Source: Paenibacillus mendelii
GTDB taxonomy: Bacteria; Bacillota; Bacilli; Paenibacillales; Paenibacillaceae
Direction of reading: 5' to 3'
NCBI RefSeq assembly: GCF_024498075.1
Contig: NZ_JANHOF010000009.1
Coordinates: 159,108 to 223,107 of the forward strand
Length of the DNA stretch: 64,000 nucleotides
This document shows, piece by piece, positions 33,336 through 41,034 of this stretch. Below the pieces are notes generated by a model, which had not been told where the DNA came from, did not search any database, and saw only the letters and a list, made by a program, of their open reading frames with translations. Made by a program: the position numbers and the translations under genes. Within the stretch, counting starts at the first letter, position 1; every line of letters begins with the position of its first letter.

Positions 33336-34577
33336 CTATTTGCTGATGTCCACAATCCCTACAATATAATTGTCGATCTGCACCAGCAGCCGTTTGCCGG
33401 ATGGCGACCACATGAGTTCAGAGATGGGCATGCTGTCCGGAGTGACGACGCTGAGATGCTTCCCTTCGGGATCACTGACGAAGACTCTGCCTTCTTGAAA
33501 GGTTCCAGAGCTATAAGCGATCCGGAGTCCATCCGGAGAGAAGGCTTCCTTCCTATGGAACTCTCCCATCCACGCATGCTTAGCGACGAGTTCTCCTTGC
33601 ATGTCGAACATATACCGCAGCCCATCTGAATGGGCTGCGAACAAGCCGGCTTTGGCACTGAATGCGGGGTCGTAGTAAGTGCCATACTCCTGGTCGGATA
33701 TCAGCGGCTTGCTAGTCTCCTGAACCAGATCCATGAGCATGGGATAGACGTAATTTTGATCCGCCCCCTCGTTAAAGGCGGTATCGACCAGAAGAATCTC
33801 CCCCTCCTTAACCCAGCCCAGAATATCCCATTGAGGCTGCTCGGGAAACAGGGTTGTCATCTTGCCCGTCTCCATATCCACTTTTCGCAGCTGCCTTTCG
33901 ATTCCGGTTCCATCTGCAAATAACTTGCCCGTCTCCTCCAAATAGACGAATGCCTCAGCGTGATTTAGAACGTATAGCTCAGGTTCGTATTTTCCCTTGA
34001 TCCACCGCATGCTCTTACCTGTTGCAGCATTCTCTCCCCAGACGCCGTCCGGACGGAATTCAATTGTCCAATCCCCATGCTTTTCCTGAGGGTATTTCGC
34101 TAATTCACCTGAAAGAACATCCAGTTGAAGGAGCTGCCTGCCATTATGCTGTGGAATAGAGAACAGCAAAGCGTGATCTGAGGGCCGGTAATCTAACAGA
34201 CTCGGGGAATAGAGACTCTCCTTCTCCCAGAGTACGTCTTTCTTGCCGGTCTCAATGTTATGTCGATAAATGGTGTGGATCCGCTGCGTCCCATCCTCGC
34301 TAACCAAATAAACCAAGGTTTGGTCGTCTATCCATATAGGGAGGGTGAAAGAGTTTATGTTCAAATGGAATTTAAAGTTCCGGTCTAAGAACGATATCAG
34401 CGTGCCGTCCGTGGCATGCGTAGACTGCTGCTCTTGTTTAGCGGGCTGCAGATTCGCAGCCTCATCAGCTGCGGGCAGCGGTCGTTCCCGGGATTCGTCG
34501 CAGGCGGTCATGAGCACAGACAAGGACACCGACATGGAGAAGAACAAACAAAGACCTCGTGTCGTTACATTTTTCAT
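33336..34577 (-). CDS. Secreted beta-propeller-like lipoprotein
   Basis: A 413-residue lipoprotein; the signal peptide starts MKNVTTRGLC and ends in the lipobox LMTAC. The mature part shows repeated strand patterns with Asp-Gly turns (DDQTLVYLVSEDGTQRI, MELMWSPSGKRLLV-like SPSGK and SPDGLRIAYSSG). These resemble the WD40/TolB-type propeller repeats. No catalytic motif is seen. The ATG at 34577 is chosen because the 16 extra upstream residues precede a clear signal peptide. The 114-bp array begins 150 nt upstream of it. Confidence 0.72.
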   Translation of the reverse strand: MKNVTTRGLCLFFSMSVSLSVLMTACDESRERPLPAADEAANLQPAKQEQQSTHATDGTLISFLDRNFKFHLNINSFTLPIWIDDQTLVYLVSEDGTQRIHTIYRHNIETGKKDVLWEKESLYSPSLLDYRPSDHALLFSIPQHNGRQLLQLDVLSGELAKYPQEKHGDWTIEFRPDGVWGENAATGKSMRWIKGKYEPELYVLNHAEAFVYLEETGKLFADGTGIERQLRKVDMETGKMTTLFPEQPQWDILGWVKEGEILLVDTAFNEGADQNYVYPMLMDLVQETSKPLISDQEYGTYYDPAFSAKAGLFAAHSDGLRYMFDMQGELVAKHAWMGEFHRKEAFSPDGLRIAYSSGTFQEGRVFVSDPEGKHLSVVTPDSMPISELMWSPSGKRLLVQIDNYIVGIVDISK

Positions 34578-34726
34578 GAAAAGCGGGCGCCTCCTAAATT
34601 GTACTTTTATTTCTAATAGACGCAAATTTTAGGAAAAAGTTGGAGGAGGTTCAAATAAATTCATGCGGACTATTCGCGAAGCGTCCCTTTGATCCGCAGC
34701 TGGCCATCTCCGTGATTTCTTCGCCC

Positions 34727-35777
34727 GAAAAACCATATTTGGGCGTTACAGAGACCGAATGTTGGCGGAGTCACGAGGGACGGGAGCTGTAAGACCGCAA
34801 ACTGATCTTACGGCTGGCCGCGGCAGCTGAAAGCATGCCCGTAAGACCAAATTGTGGCGTTACAGAGACAGAATGTCGGCGAAGTCACGAGGGACGGGAG
34901 CTGTAAGACCGCAAACTGGTCTTACAGCTGGCCACGGCAGCTGAAAGCATGCCCGAAAGGCCATTTTTCGGCGTTACAGAGTCAGAGAGTGTTGGCGAAG
35001 TCACGAGGGAAGGGAGCTGTAAGACCGTAAACTGGTCTTACAGCTGGCCAATGCAGCCGAAAGCATGCCCGAAAGGCCATTTTTCGGCGTTACAGAGTCA
35101 GAATGTTGGCGAAGTCACGAGGGACTGAAGCTGTAAGACCGCAAACTGGTCTTACAGCTTGCCGCGGCACCTGAAACCATGCCCGAAAGACCGAATTGTG
35201 GCGTTACAGAGTCAGAATGTCGGCGGAGTCACGAGGGACGGGAGCTGTAAGACCGCAAACTGGTCTTACAGCTTGCCGCGGCAGCTGAAACCATGCCCGT
35301 AAGACCATATTTGGGCGTTACAGAGTCAGAATGTTGGCGGAGTCACGAGGGACTGGAGCTGTAAGACCGCAAACTGGTCTTACAGCTTGCCAATGCAGCG
35401 GAAACCATGTGCGAAAGACCATATATGGGCGTTACAGAGTCAGAATGTTGGCGGAGTCACGAGGGACGGGAGCTGTAAGACCGCAAACTGGTCTTACAGC
35501 TTGCCAATGCAGCTGAAAGCATGCCGAAAGACCATATATGGGCGTTACAGAGTCAGAATGTTGGCGGAGTCACGAGGGACGGGAGCTGTAAGACCGCAAA
35601 CTGGTCTTACAGCTTGCCAATGCAGCTGAAAGCATGCCGAAAGACCATATATGGGCGTTACAGAGTCAGAATGTTGGCGGAGTCACGAGGGACGGGAGCT
35701 GTAAGACCGCAAACTGGTCTTACAGCTTGCCAATGCAGCGGACACCATGCCCGAAAGGCCAGTTTTGGGCGTTACAG
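34727..35777. repeat. 114-bp tandem repeat array with two palindromes per unit (array 1)
   Basis: Nine consecutive periods (114,114,116,114,114,114,113,113,114) that start and end with the same 25-nt half-palindrome. Each unit holds hairpin A of 29 nt (arms GCTGTAAGACC and GGTCTTACAGC, 7-nt loop), a 26-nt linker, hairpin B of 25 nt (GAAAG-CC ... CGTTACAG) and a 34-nt linker. Copies differ by scattered substitutions; hairpin A arms are nearly invariant except in the first unit. No transposase, phage or CRISPR feature is attached. Open frames in it are a by-product of the period being a multiple of three. Confidence 0.95.
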
Positions 35778-35952
35778 CCTCAAGAATAACATTGGCTGAC
35801 CCGGCCACACGCCCCTCGACCAGTTGACCTCATAGAAGTCATGGAAGACAATTTCAATTCTCTTTTTTTATTATGGTTATATGTGGTGTTTTGAATGACA
35901 ATATGTTATTGTGACTTCGTAAATCAAAATCCCTCACCAGTTGGAGAGACCT

Positions 35953-36810
35953 ATGGTAGTTAAAAAACAAAGTGTAGTCATTTCCATCCGACTAGACAAG
36001 GCGTCCTTGAAAGCGGTTGATCTGCTTGTCGAGTCAGGCTTAGAGACGAACCGCTCTAAAGCCGTCACCCACTTTATTAATGTTGGGGTCCAGTCCTCGG
36101 AAGAGCTGCTGCGAAAGGCGCAGGAGCTTGCAGACAATGTGCATCAGTTGAAGCGGGACATGGTAGAGGCGGTGAAGGCCAATGATTTGGACAAGGTCAC
36201 ATCGCTAAGCACCTACTCCGATATGGCGCTCGTGAACGCAAGCACCGGGAATGGAGAGACAGCCGTTCTGATGTCGGCTTACTACCGCGCGAATGAAATT
36301 CGGAAGCTGCTCATCGACAATGGCGCGCAACTGAGTATCTTTGAAGCCGCGGCTGTCGGGAATACGAACCGGGTGAAGGAGCTTCTTGAGAAAGCCCCGG
36401 AGCTCCATATGAACTACAGCGTGGATGGGTTCACTCCATTAGGGCTGGCCGCCCACTTTGGCAATGAAGACACGGTGCGGCTCTTGCTGGAATATGGGGC
36501 CAATGTAGATGCCCGAAGTAAGGATGGAAATTTAAATCATATGGCTATTCATGCGGCGATTGCCGGGAATTATGAGCATGTCGTCAAGACGCTGCTTGAA
36601 AGCGGAGCAGATGCAAACGTCCGATGTGAAGGGAAGTGGCGCCCTGGATATACGCCGCTGCATGTCGCGGGACATTTTGGCCGAGAAGCAATCATACCTG
36701 TACTGCTGCAGCATGGCGCGAATAAATCGGACGTGAGCGATAATGGCGATACTCCTTATGCTGTAGCGATGCAGCAGGATCATCCGGAAGCAGCTGCCTT
36801 GCTTGAATAG
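35953..36810 (+). CDS. Ribbon-helix-helix domain fused to ankyrin repeats
   Basis: A 285-residue protein. Residues 5-50 read as a ribbon-helix-helix DNA-binding domain (SVVISIRLDKASLKAVDLLVESG, TNRSKAVTHFINVG). A short helical linker follows (about 55-80). From residue 80 there are about six ankyrin repeats with clear consensus parts such as GFTPLGLAAHFGNEDTVRLLLEYGANVDA and YTPLHVAGHFG. The ATG at 35953 follows GGAGAG; a TTG at 35941 is possible. It starts 176 nt after the repeat array and is followed by another ankyrin gene. The DNA target is unknown. Confidence 0.82.
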   Translation: MVVKKQSVVISIRLDKASLKAVDLLVESGLETNRSKAVTHFINVGVQSSEELLRKAQELADNVHQLKRDMVEAVKANDLDKVTSLSTYSDMALVNASTGNGETAVLMSAYYRANEIRKLLIDNGAQLSIFEAAAVGNTNRVKELLEKAPELHMNYSVDGFTPLGLAAHFGNEDTVRLLLEYGANVDARSKDGNLNHMAIHAAIAGNYEHVVKTLLESGADANVRCEGKWRPGYTPLHVAGHFGREAIIPVLLQHGANKSDVSDNGDTPYAVAMQQDHPEAAALLE

Positions 36811-36837
36811 AATCTAACCGATAAAGGAGCCACGTAT

Positions 36838-37227
36838 ATGGAAGCCAGACCATGCATTCCATCCGATCAGGTGAAGGATTTTGTCGGCAATGCCCACGGA
36901 GATTTGGAACGTGTCAAGGAGCTTCTCCAGCAAGAGCCGGGTCTAATCAACGCGGCTTGGGATTGGGGCGGAGGAGATTGGGAAACAGCCCTGGGTGCCG
37001 CAGCGCACGTAGGAAGAAGAGATATTGCGGAGTTCTTGCTTCAACAAGGCGCCCGGATGGATCTATTTGCGGCAGCTATGCTGGGGGAAATAGACATCGT
37101 ACGCGCATTCCTGACGATGAACCCCGAGCTTAAGCATGCGTCAGGCCCGCATGGAATTCCGCTTACCCGTCATGCCGAAGCAGGCGGAACGGCGGCAAGC
37201 GGTGTAGTAGAATTACTAAAGTCATAA
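36838..37227 (+). CDS. Small ankyrin-repeat protein
   Basis: A 129-residue soluble protein with about three ankyrin repeats (GDLERVKELLQQEPGLIN, ETALGAAAHVGRRDIAEFLLQQGARMD, DIVRAFLTMNPEL). No DNA-binding part. It lies 27 nt after the ribbon-helix-helix/ankyrin gene behind GATAAAGGAGCC, so the two form an operon and may interact. A terminator follows at 37293. Confidence 0.8.
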   Translation: MEARPCIPSDQVKDFVGNAHGDLERVKELLQQEPGLINAAWDWGGGDWETALGAAAHVGRRDIAEFLLQQGARMDLFAAAMLGEIDIVRAFLTMNPELKHASGPHGIPLTRHAEAGGTAASGVVELLKS

Positions 37228-37292
37228 TCGTTCTCATACAAGCAGAGCAGAGAGAGTTGACGGGATCCGCTGCGATACCGCAACGAAACGAG

Positions 37293-37333
37293 AAGAGGCT
37301 GTCCCGGTCAATAGGACCGGGGCAGCCTCTTCG
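37293..37333. terminator. Two-way terminator after the ankyrin genes
   Basis: AAGAGGCTG (37293-37301) and CAGCCTCTT (37323-37331) with inner CCGGTC/GACCGG pairing. It serves convergent genes. Confidence 0.75.
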
Positions 37334-37348
37334 TATATCTGCCGCAGA

Positions 37349-38179
37349 TTAATAGAAGTAAATATCCGTTAATTTGTAGCCATCGCCATCGTCATAGAAC
37401 GAGAATTTAACGTTGAAGTAGAAGTAGTATTTGGAACCGGAATCGGAGGTAAGGGTGTAGCTGACGTAGACGCCCTTGCCTTCGGCGGAACCGGAGGAGT
37501 AATCCGGATTGAAGCTGCCGCTGTCCACCTTTTTTTGCGCTGCCGCGATGACGCCGTTAATAAGATCCTGCTTGTTGGCTTCACGGTAGCCGTCGATGCT
37601 TGCGCTGACGTATTCGAACTTCTTGTTCGCATCGGTTATGAGCGGCATACCGGCATAATATTGATCGGTGAACGTTTTGAGCTTAGCGGTTTCACCTGTT
37701 TTGATCGCATTCAGATAGTAGGTCAACGCCGTCTTGGCAACAGGCTTCATGGTCTTGAACACATCACCAGCGGAAGTACCGGATGGGAAGGTATTCTTCA
37801 CGCCTGCAGCAGGTACGCTAGGTGCGGTAGTGTCGTTAGAGCTGTTATCCTTGTTCGGAATTCCGGCGTTCGGATCGGTGCTGCCGCTGCCGGTAGCAAT
37901 CGACACCGTCGACGTCGCTCCGTCCCATTGGATCGCTCCGCCCATTGCTTCAGCTACAGGCTTCGCAGGCACATAGGTGTGGCCCTCGTAGACGATCGGT
38001 GTCAGCGTGTCGCTGCCATCCTTCAACACGACCTTTTGTCCATCGACCTTGATGCTGATTTTGGCATTCTGATACGCGGTAATCTTCTTCAGGTAACTGT
38101 CCGCGAATACACCGCAGGTAAAAGCAAGAGAAATCGTGAGGACGAGTCCGGATGCGAGTACTGATTTTTTGAGTTTCAT
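37349..38179 (-). CDS. Secreted protein with copper amine oxidase-like N-terminal domain
   Basis: A 276-residue exported protein. Signal peptide MKLKKSVLASGLVLTISLAF with cleavage near VFA-DS. Residues 35-95 match the short domain common in Paenibacillus surface proteins (KISIKVDGQKVVLKDG, TYVPAKPVAEAMGGAIQWDG). A Ser/Asn/Thr/Pro-rich linker follows. The C-terminal 130 residues look like a mixed alpha/beta domain (YYLNAIKTGETAKLKTFTDQ, then KFSFYDDGDGYKLTDIYFY at the end). GGAGG lies 11 nt before the ATG. Probably a wall or surface protein; no enzyme motif seen. Confidence 0.8.
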   Translation of the reverse strand: MKLKKSVLASGLVLTISLAFTCGVFADSYLKKITAYQNAKISIKVDGQKVVLKDGSDTLTPIVYEGHTYVPAKPVAEAMGGAIQWDGATSTVSIATGSGSTDPNAGIPNKDNSSNDTTAPSVPAAGVKNTFPSGTSAGDVFKTMKPVAKTALTYYLNAIKTGETAKLKTFTDQYYAGMPLITDANKKFEYVSASIDGYREANKQDLINGVIAAAQKKVDSGSFNPDYSSGSAEGKGVYVSYTLTSDSGSKYYFYFNVKFSFYDDGDGYKLTDIYFY

Positions 38180-38358
38180 CGAATAATAACCTCCACAATT
38201 TGTCGAATAAACAGATAAAGGTCATATTACTTGGATATTATGGAAAATACAACTTAAGATTTCATAAAAAAATACTATTGTTATGAAAATAAGGGTGTAC
38301 ATAAATGAAATCGTGAATGGCTAGGAATGGATTACGCTTCCTCCGAACCTCGGATACG

Positions 38359-38387
38359 TTGAGAGGCTTCCTTCTATCGTTTATACT
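38359..38387 (+). promoter_or_regulatory. Sigma-A promoter of the two-component genes
   Basis: TTGAGA (38359-38364), 17-nt spacer, TATACT (38382-38387), 78 nt before the regulator start. The rest of 38180-38358 shows no gene. Confidence 0.65.
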
Positions 38388-38464
38388 TTCAAGTAGCCGT
38401 TCCTATCTATTGCAGTGTCATGACATCGTGAACGGGAACGGGAATCTCCTGAAGGAGAATGAGC

Positions 38465-39166
38465 ATGTTTAAAATATTGTTGATCGAAGACGACAAGGCG
38501 CTCGTCAGCTTGCTGGTCGAGCATCTGCATAAATTCGGTTATGAGACGGAGGCCGTCGTAGATTTCGACAGGGTGCGTGAGCAATTCGAGCAATTCTCGC
38601 CGCATCTCGTCCTGCTGGACGTGAACTTGCCGAAATTCGACGGTTATTACTGGTGCCGCCAAATCCGCAATCTATCGACATGTCCGATTCTGTTCATATC
38701 CGCACGGGACGGTAAGATGGATCAGGTGATGGCGCTAGAGAACGGGGCGGATGACTACATTACGAAGCCGTTCGATTATGAAATTGCGATGGCCAAAATA
38801 AAAAGCCAGCTTCGCCGAGCGTATGGCACATACGCCGGTTCTCTGAACGAGCGCACGATCAGTGTTGAGGGTCTGACGCTTGATGTCGAACGGCTTGCTC
38901 TATCGTTGAATGACGATACCGTCGAGCTGAGCCACACCGAAGCGAAAATCGTCGACGAGCTGCTGAAGAAAGCGGGAAAGCTTGTCAGTCGGGATCGGCT
39001 GTTGGAGAAAATTTGGGATGATCAAGCATTTGTCGACGATAATACGCTCAACGTCTATGTGAATCGCGTCCGCAAAAAACTGACACAGCTGGGCATCGAC
39101 GATGCGCTCCAGACGATCCGAGGGCAGGGCTATCGGCTTAACCCGAGCTGGGGGAGGGCATTATGA
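38465..39166 (+). CDS. OmpR-type response regulator of a Bce-like system
   Basis: A 233-residue regulator. The receiver domain has LLIEDD, phospho-acceptor Asp in LVLLDVNLPKFDGYYWC, and the switch residues in ISARDG and DYITKPFDYEI. The DNA-binding domain ends with NTLNVYVNRVRKKL and IRGQGYRL. The sequence type and neighbours fit the BceR group, which answers to peptide antibiotics. ATG at 38465 sits 7 nt behind AAGGAG; the ATG at 38459 is too close. The stop overlaps the kinase start (ATGA). Likely target: the box at 40168. Confidence 0.92.
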   Translation: MFKILLIEDDKALVSLLVEHLHKFGYETEAVVDFDRVREQFEQFSPHLVLLDVNLPKFDGYYWCRQIRNLSTCPILFISARDGKMDQVMALENGADDYITKPFDYEIAMAKIKSQLRRAYGTYAGSLNERTISVEGLTLDVERLALSLNDDTVELSHTEAKIVDELLKKAGKLVSRDRLLEKIWDDQAFVDDNTLNVYVNRVRKKLTQLGIDDALQTIRGQGYRLNPSWGRAL

Positions 39167-40134
39167 AGCTATTTCTGCGTGATCAGACTCCTCTAATCGT
39201 CGTTTATCTCCTACAGCTGCTGGTCATTACGTACATTTACAGGCTGGACGGCTTCCGCAATACGGCCATCAGCTTATATGCCGGGCTGCTGAGCGGCTGT
39301 CTGCTTGTCGGATACTTGGCGTATCGCTATTTGACGAACCGGGCTTTCTACCATCGGCTGGAGGAGCCGCTCGCTTCGATGGAGGAGTTCACGGGAGATC
39401 CTCAGCACACGCCGCTTGCGGAGAGCCTGCAGCAGCTGCTCAAGAACCAGTTCCGGTACTATAAGACGGAGCTGAATCAATACAAGCATAAGATTGAATC
39501 GCAGATCCAATTTATCAACCAATGGGTTCACCAGATGAAGACGCCGCTGTCTGTCATCCATCTCATGGTCCAAGACGAGGACGAGCCCCGTTTCAACGCG
39601 ATTGGCGATGAAGTGGATCGACTGAAGAAAGGGCTGGAGACGGTGCTGTACACAGCCCGTCTGGATACGTTCGAGCATGACTTCTATGTGGAGGCCCTTG
39701 ATTTGGAGACCGTCGTCCGCACGGTTACATCTCATCAGAAGCGGCTTTTCATCCGGAAGCGGGTTTTCCCGATCATTCGCATGGATGACCTTGCGCCTGT
39801 ACATTCCGATGAGAAGTGGCTGTCCTTCGTCCTGACGCAGCTCATCACGAATGCTGTTCGTTACACGGTTCAGGAGAACCGCAATATTCATTTTCACGGC
39901 TACACCCGCGGGCCGGATACGGTCTTGGAAATCCGCGACGAGGGTGTCGGTATTCCGGCGAGCGATTTGCCGCGTGTGTTCGACGCTTATTTTACCGGCG
40001 AGAATGGACGAAGCTTTCAAGAATCGACAGGCGTCGGACTCTATCTCGTGAAACAGATATGCCAGAAGCTCGGACATCGTGTGGAGCTGGAATCCGCGGT
40101 AGGGGAAGGCACGGTCGTGCGGATCCTGTTCTGA
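39163..40134 (+). CDS. Intramembrane-sensing histidine kinase of a Bce-like system
   Basis: A 323-residue kinase with two membrane helices joined by only a few outside residues (about 10-60), the mark of intramembrane-sensing kinases that need their ABC transporter as sensor. The phospho-acceptor His is in NQWVHQMKTPLSVI; the ATPase has LITNAVRYT, EIRDEGVGIP and GVGLYLVKQICQKLGH. It is co-translated with the response regulator. The downstream transporter probably supplies the signal. Confidence 0.93.
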   Translation: MKLFLRDQTPLIVVYLLQLLVITYIYRLDGFRNTAISLYAGLLSGCLLVGYLAYRYLTNRAFYHRLEEPLASMEEFTGDPQHTPLAESLQQLLKNQFRYYKTELNQYKHKIESQIQFINQWVHQMKTPLSVIHLMVQDEDEPRFNAIGDEVDRLKKGLETVLYTARLDTFEHDFYVEALDLETVVRTVTSHQKRLFIRKRVFPIIRMDDLAPVHSDEKWLSFVLTQLITNAVRYTVQENRNIHFHGYTRGPDTVLEIRDEGVGIPASDLPRVFDAYFTGENGRSFQESTGVGLYLVKQICQKLGHRVELESAVGEGTVVRILF

Positions 40135-40167
40135 CAAGGAGCCCTGCGACAGTGAAGGCTTCTAACA

Positions 40168-40181
40168 TTACAAATGTGTAA
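40168..40181 (+). promoter_or_regulatory. BceR-type binding box upstream of the ABC transporter genes
   Basis: TTACA AATG TGTAA is an exact fit to the TNACA-N4-TGTAA pattern known for BceR-like regulators. It lies 43 nt upstream of a TATAAT (40225-40230) that lacks a good -35, as expected for an activated promoter. Confidence 0.7.
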
Positions 40182-40224
40182 GATGCAGTAAGGTTGACCC
40201 ATGGCAAGGTGAAGGCGGCCTATC

Positions 40225-40230
40225 TATAAT
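40225..40230 (+). promoter_or_regulatory. -10 element of the Bce-like transporter promoter
   Basis: Perfect TATAAT without a recognisable -35 at 17 nt. Activation from the TTACA-N4-TGTAA box upstream would explain this. Confidence 0.5.
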
Positions 40231-40239
40231 GAAACTTGC

Positions 40240-41034
40240 ATGAAGTCTAAGGAGTTGTTATTCCTGTCTATCTTAGATGTCATCGATTTATCCAAAATAT
40301 ACGAAGGCAAGCTGTCTTACAAGGCGTTGGATAATATCCGATTCTCTATCGAACGGGGAGAATTTGTAGGCATCATGGGTCCTTCCGGAAGCGGGAAGAC
40401 GACGCTGCTGAATGTGATTGCAACGATCGATGAACCCACATCCGGTGAAATTCATGTGAACGGGAGCAATCCGCACACGCTGAGCAAGCAAGAGATGGCG
40501 TTGTTCCGCCGGCATGAGCTGGGATTCGTGTTTCAGCATTTCAACCTGCTGGATACGCTGACCGTAGAGGAGAATATTGTCCTGCCGTTAACGCTGGATG
40601 GCGTATCCGTCCAAGAGATGGAACGCAGGCTGGAGCAGGTGACGGTCAAGCTCGGCATCGGGGAGATCCGGCAGAAGCGAACGTATGAAATTTCCGGCGG
40701 CCAAATGCAGCGGACGGCAATTGCCCGGGCGATCATTCATGAGCCCGCTCTTATTCTAGCGGACGAACCGACTGGAAACCTGGATTCCAAGGCGTCGAAC
40801 GACGTGATGGAAACGCTCGCGGCTATTAATGAGCAGATGGGGACGACGGCGCTCATGGTCACCCATGATGCAGTGGCGGCAAGCTTCTGCCATCGCGTGA
40901 TCTTCATCAAGGACGGCAAATTCTATAACGAAATTTACAGGGGCAACAGCCGGCAGGTGTTCTTCCAGAAAATCATTGATATGCTGTCCCTGTTAGGGGG
41001 AAGCGACCTTGACTTTTCGTCAGTTCGTTTATAG
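40240..41034 (+). CDS. Bce-like ABC transporter ATP-binding protein
   Basis: A 264-residue ATPase of the MacB/BceA group: Walker A GPSGSGKTT, signature ISGGQMQR, Walker B LILADEPTGNLD. The ATG at 40240 has no ribosome site. AAGGAG at 40249-40254 lies 9 nt before a CTG (40264), which would give the normal start SILDVIDLSKIYEG, so a non-ATG start is possible. The end overlaps the permease by 26 nt. The complex probably removes peptide antibiotics from lipid II-cycle targets and signals to the kinase. Confidence 0.93.
   Translation: MKSKELLFLSILDVIDLSKIYEGKLSYKALDNIRFSIERGEFVGIMGPSGSGKTTLLNVIATIDEPTSGEIHVNGSNPHTLSKQEMALFRRHELGFVFQHFNLLDTLTVEENIVLPLTLDGVSVQEMERRLEQVTVKLGIGEIRQKRTYEISGGQMQRTAIARAIIHEPALILADEPTGNLDSKASNDVMETLAAINEQMGTTALMVTHDAVAASFCHRVIFIKDGKFYNEIYRGNSRQVFFQKIIDMLSLLGGSDLDFSSVRL

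Noticed and set aside
34727..35777. Array read as a CRISPR locus
   Set aside because: There are no short repeats with unique spacers; whole 114-bp units are near-copies, and no cas genes are present.
35331..35799. Long frames with a repeated 38-residue peptide inside array 1
   Set aside because: The 114-bp period is a multiple of three, so any open frame is repeated. No ribosome site, composition or boundary supports coding.
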